A stretch of 22,046 nucleotides of DNA from Prorocentrum cordatum (lineage: Eukaryota; Sar; Dinophyceae; Prorocentrales; Prorocentraceae), in contig CAUYUJ010000936.1 in assembly GCA_963575745.1 (NCBI GenBank), forward strand, positions 559,677 through 581,722, read 5' to 3'. Positions 7,008 through 14,177 of the stretch are shown here, piece by piece (positions within the stretch are counted from its first letter, which is position 1; every line of letters begins with the position of its first letter). The translations under genes and the position numbers were made by a program. The notes under the pieces are model-generated. The model searched no databases and was not told where the DNA came from. It worked only from the letters and a program-made list of their open reading frames with translations.

Positions 7008-7948
7008 GGCCGAGCCGGAGCCCTGAGGCTGACGGCGACTGGGACGACACCGACGTCCTGTGGTCAGAAGGCGTTACCGATATCATGAGCAGACGGGCCA
7101 AGCGGACGGTGATCAGGGGTGTTCTCGAGGCGCAGGCCCGGCTGGGCCGCCGACCGAAGTGCCTGGAGATCTTCTCGGTGCCGCGGGTGACCCCCGCCCT
7201 GGAGTCCACGGGGTTCCAGAGCCGCGGTGCGTTCGACCTACAGAACGGTTGGGAGGCCCGCCGAGCGGCGGACCGCCACAAGATCTTACACATGGTCGAC
7301 GTCGAGGAGCCGGAGTTTGTGGGCATGAGTCCTCCATGCGGCCCCCTTTCGATTCTGCAGAACCTGACGATGGCGGAAGCGCGACGAAATCCAGAGAAGT
7401 ACCGCCAGGCAGTCAGGGAGGCGGTCGGGTACCTGAGGTTCTGTGTGGTGGTGGCTCGGATGCAGATCCGAGGAGGTCGCTACTTCACGCTCGAGGCACC
7501 GCCGACGGCGAAATCCTGGGACTGTGCTTCGGTTCTGGGCCTGTGTCAGGTGGTGGGAGTACACCGTGTGTCGGTCAGCGGGTGCCGGGTGGGTCTGAAA
7601 GATCCGGCGACAAAGAAGTTGATGTCCAAGGAGTGGTGCTTCGCGACCAACGCGGACATGCTCAAGTGGACGCTGAAGGAGCTGCGTTGTTCTCGTGATC
7701 ATGAACATCAGTGGTGCTGGGACAGCTCGAACGGTATCAAAAGAAGCGCGTTCTCGGAGAAGTACCCTGAGGACCTCTGCAGGAAGATTGCTGGTGCAAT
7801 GGCAAGTCAGCTCGAGGTAGACTGCGTCTCCCAGACGGCCGACGTTCTGACGACATCTGATGACGATGAAGTCATCAAGCGACGGAAGCTATCGCTCGAG
7901 GCGTCCCTCAGGAGGTTTGCACGCCAACCTCGGCCACCCCAGCAATGA
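7001..7948 (+). CDS. Pol segment with cytosine-C5-methyltransferase-like domain (ORF2)
   Basis: The frame is open from the slippery site; its first ATG is at 7085, giving 287 residues, but expression by -1 frameshift from ORF1 is more likely because the frame is open back to the heptamer. Numbered from that ATG: CLEIFSVPRVTPAL (26-39) sits where a motif I (LFSGxGG) would be, lacking the glycines; AFDLQNGW (49-56) follows; SPPCGPLS (82-89) resembles the catalytic PPCQ loop with Cys85; YFTLEAP (133-139) resembles motif VI (ENV) with Glu137. Cys- and His-containing segments (CSRDHEHQWCW, 202-212) come later. The order fits a divergent C5-methyltransferase-like fold; whether it binds SAM or methylates DNA is unknown. 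Dinoflagellate retrotransposons carrying cytosine methyltransferases have been reported, which makes this plausible. The last ~12 residues are out of frame with the following integrase. Confidence 0.6.
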   Translation, partial: SLGPSRSPEADGDWDDTDVLWSEGVTDIMSRRAKRTVIRGVLEAQARLGRRPKCLEIFSVPRVTPALESTGFQSRGAFDLQNGWEARRAADRHKILHMVDVEEPEFVGMSPPCGPLSILQNLTMAEARRNPEKYRQAVREAVGYLRFCVVVARMQIRGGRYFTLEAPPTAKSWDCASVLGLCQVVGVHRVSVSGCRVGLKDPATKKLMSKEWCFATNADMLKWTLKELRCSRDHEHQWCWDSSNGIKRSAFSEKYPEDLCRKIAGAMASQLEVDCVSQTADVLTTSDDDEVIKRRKLSLEASLRRFARQPRPPQQ

Positions 7949-10874
7949 GGACATGGTCAGGATACTGAAGCACGCCAAGGCGAGTGAGATGGTGTTGGCC
8001 CTGGCGCGGACGTTTTCCTGCTCTATCTGTGAAGGGCGGCGGCTTCCCAAGGCCGTGCGGCCAGTGAAGGTGCCGTCGAAGATGGCGCCATTGAGGCTGG
8101 TCGAGCTGGACGTGAAGGAGTTGCCAGGCTGGAAGGAAGGGATGAAGGTGAAGGCCCTGAACATCGTCTGCCCCAGCAGCGGTCTCCAGCAGATGCTACC
8201 CTTTTTCGTGCAAGAGACCGGCAGGGTGCTGAAGGAGCTCTTTGAGAACGGCTGGAGCCAGCCGTATGGACCTCCTGCACTTCTCAAGTGCGACGCTGGA
8301 AAGACCAACCTGGGCCAGGAGATCGTCGACGCGTTCGAGAGGCAGGGCGCGGAGGTCAGCGACGCGGCTGGGGAGGCTCGCGAACAGGTTGGTCACGCCG
8401 AGCGCCACGGCACCTGGTTCGAGGACATTCTGAACAAGGTGTTGGACCAGACGAACCCGAAGGACGAGGCCGAATACATGACTTGTGTGCGGGCAGTGGC
8501 AATGGCGAAAAACTCCCTCCTACGTGTCCACGGCTTCTCGCCGTGCCAGATCGCCCTGGGGCGGAACCCGGAGATCCCGACGGACCTGATGCAGGAGGAA
8601 CCGAACATCGTCGCCAACAGCGCTGCCCTACATGACGAGCCGTTCGCCGAGATGGAGAGATGCCGACAGGCTGCGAGGATCGCCGTCCTGGAGTACATGG
8701 ACAATCGCGCGGCCAGGGTTGCACTCGACAGCCGCCCCAGAGTCGTGCAGTCATTCAAGCCGGGCGATCGCGTGGCTGCGTGGCGCCGAGGTCGGGGCAT
8801 TCCCGGCAAGAAGGCTCACGCCCGCTGGCGCGGGTCGGCCGTGATCCTGGGCCCCGTGCGCGGCAATTTCTGGGTCGCTATGCCAGGCGTGGTGATCAAG
8901 GCGTCGCCGGAGCAGCTCCGGCACGCCACCGAGGAGGAGAAGCTGGCCGCCGAGGTCGTCCAGCCCGAGCTTCGAGCCCTGGCGGAGGAGTTCATGGACG
9001 GCCAGGGTCCGCAGCGCGGCTTCATGGACATCACCGCGGATGAGCGACCTCCCGGCGCAGCTCCTGCTGGCGCGGCTCCAAGCTCGGCGGCGCAGGAGTC
9101 GCCGGAGGAGCAGCCTCCGGCTGCGGCGGAGACGGAGGAGCCGCAGGTGCAGCCGAACCCCGATGACCGCGAGGGGGGCGCTGAGGTGGCACCACCGGCT
9201 GAGGTACCTGCTGCTCCACCGTCCGACGAGATGGCCGCTGACACGAAGGTGCACCGCCGCCTGGCGGGCAAGAGGGCGGTCTCTCCGGCCGAGGTGCGGC
9301 CTCCCAAGGCGCCCAAGGTCGAACCTGAGGGACCGCTGCCAATCCCTCAGGCGAAGATGCCCAGGCTGTCGGAGGACGTCTGCAGCGTGCTGCTGGCGAG
9401 CGTGGTGTCTGACACCGTGGAGGACGAGAAGGAGCTGCGCGTGCTGTACGTCAACTCCGAGGACGATGAGGAGCTGGAGGACGCGATGTTGACCGGCGGG
9501 AGGCGCGAGCTCAACAGGAAGGACCCAAAGTGGACCAGCCGGGAGGGACTCGCGAAGATCAACGCCGGCATCGGTAAGGAGGTGGACAACCTGTTCAACA
9601 AGAAGCAGGCGCTGGCGCCGGCGTCTCGGGTCGAGTCGGATGAGATCCGACGGAACAGCCCTGAGCGCATCGTCGGCAGCCGGATGATCCTGACGAGCAA
9701 GATCGATGACTCGGAGATGGAGGTGGTCAAGGCGCGCCTGTGCAGCCAGGGCTACATGGACCCCGACCTTATGCAGCTCGTGCGCGAGAACAAGACCTCC
9801 TCCCCGACTCTTTCACAGAACGGGAAGGTCGTGGCCTACCAGCTGTTGGCTTCTCACGGCTTCCAGGTTCAGATCGGGGACGTTGAGGGGGCCTTCCTCG
9901 AGGCGGACCCCATCAAGCGCAAGAATGGGGACCTGTACCTCAAGCAACCGCGCGGAGGCCTTCCCGGCTTGCACCCCGACCAGCTGCTGAAGGTCATCAG
10001 GCCGATCTACGGGTTCAACGACGCCCCGGCTCAGTGGTGGGGCAAATTCAGGGACACCGTCCTGGACTGGAAGCCGAGCGACGGGTGCGAGGGCTGGCGC
10101 CAGTCCAAGCTCGACCCGTGCCTGTTTTTCTTGTTTGAGGGTCGGCACTTGCAGGGACTGATATCGACGCACGTCGATGACATACTGACTGGAGGAAAAG
10201 GGAACAAGTACAACACTTTCATCAGAATTCTGCGCATGAGGTTCCCTTTCCCCAAGTGGAAGGTCAACGAGGGGAAGTTCTGTGGGTCCTATCTCATCCA
10301 GAATCCCGTGACTATGGAGATAACCGTGTCTCAGAAGGAGTTCGCTGAGTCGATGAAGCCCGCTGGTGTGAGACCCCGAGCGCCCCCGGAGACCCCGGCG
10401 ACCGAGAAGGAAATCGCGAACTTCCGCGCGATGCTCGGTAGCGGCAACTGGTTAGCTCGAGAATCTAGGCAAGATCTAGCAGTCCAGGTTTCGATGAGCC
10501 AGCAGCGCATGCCCAGGCCAACGGTGGGGGAGGTGAGACACGGGAACACGATCGTGAGGAGGGCAAAACAATTCTCGAACCTGTCCTGGAAGATCAAACC
10601 GATTCCGATCGAACGTCTCCGGGTCATCATGCACGCCGACGCCTCGAACCAGAACGCCTCGAAATCCGGGACCCAGGCAGGTTGCGTCATCGCTGCGACC
10701 GACGAGAACATGATCCGAAACGAGCTGAGCCCCTGGAGCCCGCTGGTCTGGAAAAGCTATCGCCTTCGTCGAGTTACATCGTCGACTCTTACTGCGGAGA
10801 CTCAGGCCCAGATGGACGGCCTAGGTCATCCTCGAGGGCAGCGATGGAAAATTCTGCCTGCGTCGTCGATCTGA
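7860..10874 (+). CDS. Copia integrase, reverse transcriptase and RNase H N-terminus (ORF3)
   Basis: Open from ATG 7860, but homology begins near 7917, so this start is probably not used. A +1 shift from the preceding frame at AGG AGG T TTG (7910-7919) joins the domains smoothly. Numbered from the ATG: an HHCC zinc motif (H21, H26, C54, C57); the integrase triad D84, D145, E181 with exactly 35 residues between the last two (DD35E); a basic SH3-like tail (KPGDRVAAW...WVAMPGVVIKASPEQLRHA, ~300-356); a Pro/Glu-rich linker (~385-500); reverse transcriptase of the RVT_2 type (~575-820) with D674 in QIGDVEGAF and H771-V-D-D774 in place of the usual YVDD; and RNase H starting ~920 with D927 (HADAS) and E980 (TLTAETQA). 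The frame then runs to a premature stop; the rest of RNase H continues one base over from 10831. It converts element RNA to DNA and inserts it. Confidence 0.93.
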   Translation: MTMKSSSDGSYRSRRPSGGLHANLGHPSNEDMVRILKHAKASEMVLALARTFSCSICEGRRLPKAVRPVKVPSKMAPLRLVELDVKELPGWKEGMKVKALNIVCPSSGLQQMLPFFVQETGRVLKELFENGWSQPYGPPALLKCDAGKTNLGQEIVDAFERQGAEVSDAAGEAREQVGHAERHGTWFEDILNKVLDQTNPKDEAEYMTCVRAVAMAKNSLLRVHGFSPCQIALGRNPEIPTDLMQEEPNIVANSAALHDEPFAEMERCRQAARIAVLEYMDNRAARVALDSRPRVVQSFKPGDRVAAWRRGRGIPGKKAHARWRGSAVILGPVRGNFWVAMPGVVIKASPEQLRHATEEEKLAAEVVQPELRALAEEFMDGQGPQRGFMDITADERPPGAAPAGAAPSSAAQESPEEQPPAAAETEEPQVQPNPDDREGGAEVAPPAEVPAAPPSDEMAADTKVHRRLAGKRAVSPAEVRPPKAPKVEPEGPLPIPQAKMPRLSEDVCSVLLASVVSDTVEDEKELRVLYVNSEDDEELEDAMLTGGRRELNRKDPKWTSREGLAKINAGIGKEVDNLFNKKQALAPASRVESDEIRRNSPERIVGSRMILTSKIDDSEMEVVKARLCSQGYMDPDLMQLVRENKTSSPTLSQNGKVVAYQLLASHGFQVQIGDVEGAFLEADPIKRKNGDLYLKQPRGGLPGLHPDQLLKVIRPIYGFNDAPAQWWGKFRDTVLDWKPSDGCEGWRQSKLDPCLFFLFEGRHLQGLISTHVDDILTGGKGNKYNTFIRILRMRFPFPKWKVNEGKFCGSYLIQNPVTMEITVSQKEFAESMKPAGVRPRAPPETPATEKEIANFRAMLGSGNWLARESRQDLAVQVSMSQQRMPRPTVGEVRHGNTIVRRAKQFSNLSWKIKPIPIERLRVIMHADASNQNASKSGTQAGCVIAATDENMIRNELSPWSPLVWKSYRLRRVTSSTLTAETQAQMDGLGHPRGQRWKILPASSI

Positions 10875-11802
10875 GTTTCTTCCGAAGTTGGCCCCCATTG
10901 CGGTCACGGACTGTAAGTCGTTGTACGATCACATTGTCGGCTGTGGGAGTGCGGGGTCATGCTCGGACAAGCGAGTGGCGGTCGATCTAGTCATCACTAA
11001 GGAAAGCGTGAAGCGTCTAGGTGTGAGCTATCGGTGGGTACCATCAGCCCTTCAGCTAGCAGACATCTTGACTAAAGACAAAGCCGAGCCAGCCGATATG
11101 TTGAGAGCTACGATGACAAGCGGTAAATATCAGCTAACCGACGAGCCAGCCGTCATGGCAGCAGCAGCCCAAGAGCGTGTCCGTCGTCAGCTTCTATCGG
11201 CTAGTAGCAGGAAGCAGCTTCTATCGGCTAGTAGCAGGAAGGAGCGGCCCAGTCGCCAGCCGACACCACCAACGGCCGGCCATGGTCAAGTTCGAGAGCT
11301 GCCTGTCGGAGGACGGAGTCAGGAGCCTGTTCGAGAGTATCCAGGCGGAGCCAGTCCGCCACTCGGGGACGACGTGCAAGGTCGTGACCAACATGCAGAT
11401 CCTGGGGGATCCAGACAGCCGCCAGCACCGAAATCGTGTGACGTTGACATGGAGCAAGGGGTCGGGAAACATCGCCATCAGAACGGCGGCCATCATCGAG
11501 GACACGGCGCTGCTATACATGCAGAACCTCGACCGCGCCTACCTCGCGGTGCTGGACGGCAAGGACCCGGAGGTGCTCGAGGGCATGGAGTCTGTCATGG
11601 AGAGCCTGCGCGTGCCGGCGCAGCATTCATACGAGGGCGTGCCAGGACAGTTAGATTCGGACGCGTGGAGCGTCATTTCTACGAGGATCCCCGAGGACCA
11701 GGAGTTCGTCCGGGCGATCGAGAACCTGTGCGAGTGGGGGAACCAGGAGCTGGCGGACTACGACGACCAGCGCCTGAAGTTCATCAAGATGATGATCCGT
11801 GA
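10831..11802 (+). pseudogene. RNase H C-terminal part, out of frame with reverse transcriptase
   Basis: Skipping C10830 continues the RNase H fold: a linker of about 20 residues, then APIAVTDCKSLYDHI with the third catalytic Asp at 10909-10911, SDKRVAVDLVITKESV, RWVPSALQLADILTKDK with the family-typical ADxLTK end, and a tail to about 11180. The frame stays open to 11802, but after about 11260 it is a proline/glycine/arginine-rich shadow of the better-biased ORF beginning at 11282. The single-base shift would remove the second half of RNase H from the polyprotein. It is either an inactivating indel in this copy or an assembly error. A programmed shift inside the domain is unlikely. Confidence 0.8.
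11188..11241 (+). repeat. 27-bp tandem duplication ending in TAGCAG
   Basis: Two perfect copies (11188-11214 and 11215-11241) of a 27-base unit starting CAGCTTCTATCGG and ending GTAGCAGGAAG. In the RNase H frame it repeats nine residues (QLLSASSRK). Each copy contains a CTTCTATC...TAGCAG|G arrangement that resembles a 3' splice acceptor. The unit lies 41-95 bases before the ATG of the accessory ORF. Confidence 0.85.
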
Positions 11803-11929
11803 GTTCAAGGCATCCCGCGACTTTCTTCTCACGACGGTTGACGAGGGCATGGAGGACGGGGAGGCCGCGCAGCCGCCGCCGATCGCTGCCACTCCCTCCT
11901 CGTCTCCTCCGAGCTCGGGGAGCCGGTAG
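11282..11929 (+). CDS. Accessory ORF of unknown function between pol and the 3' LTR (ORF4)
   Basis: 215 residues from ATG 11282; the same frame is open further upstream only without a convincing ATG. Third positions are strongly G/C (AAG, GAG, CTG, ATC), as in ORF1-3, whereas the competing frame shows repeat-like Arg/Gly/Pro composition. The protein starts MVKFESCLSEDGVRSLFES, has a mixed strand/helix middle (RVTLTWSKGSGNIAIRTAAI at residues ~59-78, then helical segments rich in Glu, Asp and Leu to ~185), and ends in a Pro/Ser tail (PPPIAATPSSSPPSSGS). No signal peptide, membrane segment or zinc motif is visible, so an envelope-like role is not supported. I do not recognise a family. It might be translated from its own trans-spliced or subgenomic RNA, or have been fused to pol before a frame change. 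Confidence 0.7.
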   Translation: MVKFESCLSEDGVRSLFESIQAEPVRHSGTTCKVVTNMQILGDPDSRQHRNRVTLTWSKGSGNIAIRTAAIIEDTALLYMQNLDRAYLAVLDGKDPEVLEGMESVMESLRVPAQHSYEGVPGQLDSDAWSVISTRIPEDQEFVRAIENLCEWGNQELADYDDQRLKFIKMMIREFKASRDFLLTTVDEGMEDGEAAQPPPIAATPSSSPPSSGSR

Positions 11930-11985
11930 CCGCCTCGGGCGACGTGAGCATGAGAGTTTCGCGGCCAGACTGGTGTGCAGCCTCA

Positions 11986-12013
11986 ATGACGCACAATTTT
12001 TGTTTTTAGTCAG
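11986..12013 (+). other. T-rich tract where a polypurine tract is expected
   Basis: The bases directly before the 3' LTR include AATTTTTGTTTTTAG followed by TCAG. Plus-strand priming in LTR elements normally uses a purine-rich tract at this spot; none is present on the plus strand. The tract is a plain observation; how this element primes its plus strand is not evident. Confidence 0.55.
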
Positions 12014-12151
12014 TGCTGATCTCAGGGCCCGGGGAGGCCCCTGGTGTGTATGTTACTGTTGTGCACGTGCGTGCTGATGCTGCAGCATTTTGGCTTGCCA
12101 CAGGTGTGGAAAAGAGGGAGTAGGCTCTCCCTCCTCGAAGCCCAATCTGCA
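12014..12151 (+). repeat. 3' LTR, 138 bp
   Basis: Identical to the 5' LTR except C at 12074. It ends TGCA directly before GGTAT. It carries the same CATTTTGGCT motif (12086-12095) and hairpin (12114-12133). It would supply transcript termination and polyadenylation signals, though no AATAAA is visible. Confidence 0.95.
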
Positions 12152-12156
12152 GGTAT
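12152..12156. repeat. Target-site duplication, right (GGTAT)
   Basis: The partner of GGCAT at 4958-4962, matching four of five bases, directly next to the 3' LTR end. Confidence 0.75.
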
Positions 12157-12179
12157 GGTCCTCTTTGGGCTGCGCATCG

Positions 12180-12727
12180 AAGGGAGGAGGGAGGAGGAAG
12201 GAGGGAGGAACGAGGAGGAGGGAGGAGGGAGGAGGAGGGAGGAGGGAGGAGGGAGGAGGGAGGAGGAGGAGGGAGGAGGGAGGAGGGAGGAGGAGGAGGA
12301 GGAGGAGAGGAGGGAGGAGGGAGGAGGAGGAGGAGGAGGGAGGAGGAGGAGGAGGAGGAGGAGGAGGGGAGGGAGGAGGGGGAGGGAGGAGGGAGGAGGG
12401 AGGAGGGAGGAGGGAGGAGGGAGAGGGAGGAGGGAGGAGGAGGAGGGAGGAGAGGAGGAGGAGGAGGAGGAGGAGGAGGAGGAGAGGAGGAGGAGGAGGA
12501 GGAGGAGGAGGAGGAGGAGGAGGAGGAGGAGGAGGAGGAGGGGAGGGGGGAGGAGGGAGGAGCAGGAGGGGAGGAGGGTGAGGAGGGGGGAGGAGGAGGA
12601 GGAGGAGGAGGAGGAGGAGGAGGAGGAGGAGGAGGAGGAGGAGGAGGAGGAATAGGAGGGAGGGGGGGAGGGGGGAGGAGGAGGAAGCAGGAGGGAGGAG
12701 GAGGGGAGGGGGGAGGAGGGGAGGAGG
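12180..12727. repeat. (GGA)n/(GGAGGGA)n tract, 0.55 kb
   Basis: The longest purine tract in the window, alternating pure GGA stretches with GGAGGGA variants and a few GGAGCA or GGTGA interruptions. It follows the 26-base lead-in that also precedes the tract at 16928. Long open frames through it are artefacts of the unit. Confidence 0.97.
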
Positions 12728-13250
12728 ATGCCTGGGAAGGTCGAGGCGTGCCTGCCGGGCTCCCCCCTCCCCTGGGCCCCGCCGATGCCCGCAGCGGTCT
12801 GCGGCGCGCGGCCGTGGGCGAACTCTGCGGGCTCCGAGGGCTGGACGTCTCGGGTTTTACCAGCCTCGAACGTAGCCCTATCCCCAAGATTGACACGCCA
12901 GAAGGCGATGACAACCTTAGGGGTGCGCCCTGAGAAAATAAGGGAGCCCCTAAGATTGGCATCGTGACGAGGAGGTGCCCAGCATAGGGACAGGGATATG
13001 TTCCAGGCTGGTAAGGGTTATGGTGCTCCAACCTACTTTAGCCTTGTGGTCACCAGCAAGAGTTTCGAACGCCAAAAACAAGTACCCAAACTCAAGGGTG
13101 TTGCACGCGTCGGGCCCGGGGAGGCACTCGCCCGTGACTGTTTCGACACGCTTTTGATATTTTTCGGGTACTCGAACTTATTTCTGGGATGCGGTCCTTA
13201 ACTAGGATAGGAACAACATAAGTCTTGGGAGAGAGATCCACGCAGGGCAC
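12728..13250. other. Unassigned sequence with an interrupted hairpin
   Basis: No gene or known repeat is recognised in about 520 bases. CTTAGGGG at 12916-12923 pairs with CCCCTAAG at 12947-12954, with CCCT/AGGG pairing inside; AAGATTGrC occurs next to both arms. The sequence after 13000 is less GC-rich and has no codon bias. Confidence 0.4.
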
Positions 13251-13259
13251 CAGTAGAAT

Positions 13260-13459
13260 GAAGTCGGGCCCGTCCCTCTACAGGGGGGATACTCAAAAAT
13301 AATCAAACGATAGTCTGGGGACTATGTTTCGAATTGTTTTTTTTGTTTGACAATTTGGGGATTTTGTTGTGAGTTCTTTTTCTTGTTCCATTTTGGAGTA
13401 TGTTTGGAGTATGTATTAATTCTTCGGTCCCCCTATAGGGGGACGCGCCCGACTTTTAA
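13260..13459. mobile_element. 200-bp MITE-like element with inverted ends and 9-bp target duplication
   Basis: The ends are ~30-bp imperfect inverted repeats: AAGTCGGGCCCGTCCCTCTA from 13261, and the complement of AAGTCGGGCGCGTCCCCCTA ending at 13455. They flank an AT-rich core. The core includes TAGTCTGGGGACTA at 13311 and two copies of TTTGGAGTATG near 13392-13412. CAGTAGAAT (13251-13259) and CAGTAGCAT (13460-13468) flank it as a candidate 9-bp duplication with one mismatch. It has no coding capacity. The window's first 78 bases look like part of another copy. Confidence 0.68.
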
Positions 13460-13468
13460 CAGTAGCAT

Positions 13469-13656
13469 CCAGGCCGCCACACTCAGCGATACAGAAGAAC
13501 GGGCCGCCTTTGCCGACGCTGGCGTGTAAGCGATCACTGCAGCAGCGTCAAGGACAAGGACCCCTGCCAGGGGTCGGCATGACGCGAACGCGCCGTGCCC
13601 CGGTCCGGTTGCTTTGCCCCTGCCCCAGCCTCGCTCGGGGGCGCAACCGAGGGGGG
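13469..13656. other. Unassigned sequence with a short hairpin
   Basis: No gene is supported. GACCCCT and AGGGGTC pair around a three-base loop near 13558-13574. Nothing else is recognised. Confidence 0.35.
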
Positions 13657-13806
13657 GGATGACTAGGGGGGGGGATATCATGGCGTGGGCCATGATATTT
13701 CCCCAGATTTCATGGCGCCCTTCCTCATTTCATTACGTCCCTGGCCCCTCCGCTGGGCCGCGCACGTGCCGCCGGTCATGACTTGCACCCCCCCCTAGTT
13801 GATACT
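13657..13806. repeat. Possible small inverted-repeat unit with G-run/C-run ends
   Basis: ATGACTAGGGGGGGG near 13659 and CCCCCCCCTAGTTGAT near 13789 are inverted relative to each other, about 150 bp end to end. Within it lies a perfect 10-bp hairpin, ATATCATGGC at 13675-13684 and GCCATGATAT at 13689-13698, with loop GTGG. The outer ends are mostly homopolymer, so the pairing could be compositional. Confidence 0.35.
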
Positions 13807-14177
13807 ACGCTTCGCGGTGCTCTTCTACGCCATGCCACGCCGTGCTCTACAATGCAGCGCGTACCCTTTCGGGATCATTGCCCTGCTCGACATCCGACTG
13901 CGCGAGTGGAGAGGGGATCTGCGCCATGGTAAGGGATGGGAGGGAGGGATAGGATGCCAGATATGACGCGAGCGCACCTAGCTTGGCACCCCCCCCTCTT
14001 GGACACCCCCCTCTTGGCCGCCTCCGGCCTCGCCGGAGGCGGGAGCACCGCGGGCACGGCCCTCCGGGCTCCGGCCGCCGCCGCGCCAGACCCCCCCCCC
14101 TGCCGACTGCGCGCAGGAGCGGCCCCTCGCGCAGGAGCGACCTCTGTTGGGTGCGGACCCACGGGGGCGCCCCGATC
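13807..14177. other. Unassigned GC-rich sequence
   Basis: No gene is supported. CACCCCCCCCTCTTGG recurs as a slightly shorter direct copy near 13990-14015. The right end leads into the next GGA tract without the 26-base lead-in seen before two other tracts. Confidence 0.35.

Larger units (their letters stand above)
4963..12151 (+). mobile_element. Ty1/copia LTR retrotransposon, 7189 bp
   Basis: The element is bounded by direct 138-bp LTRs beginning TG and ending CA and by a 5-bp target duplication. Gene order is Gag, protease, a methyltransferase-like domain, integrase, reverse transcriptase, RNase H: integrase precedes reverse transcriptase, the diagnostic order for copia. An extra ORF follows RNase H. 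The reading frame changes at about 7001 (probable programmed -1 shift), 7916 (+1) and 10830 (+1). The 99% LTR identity indicates recent insertion, but at least the RNase H shift suggests this copy is defective, unless it is an assembly error. GC3-rich codon use is uniform across its ORFs and unlike the LINE ORFs at 18803 onward. Confidence 0.95.

Noticed and set aside
11260-11802. Continuation of the RNase H frame as a C-terminal extension
   Set aside because: The peptide becomes Arg/Gly/Pro-rich and the overlapping ORF from 11282 has the better codon pattern, so this part is taken as a shadow.
11282-11929. Accessory ORF as an envelope gene
   Set aside because: No signal peptide, transmembrane segment or cleavage motif is present.
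12006-13031. Long minus-strand frame with poly-Pro/Ser
   Set aside because: It is the complement of the GGA tract plus the copia 3' LTR; no coding bias or domain.
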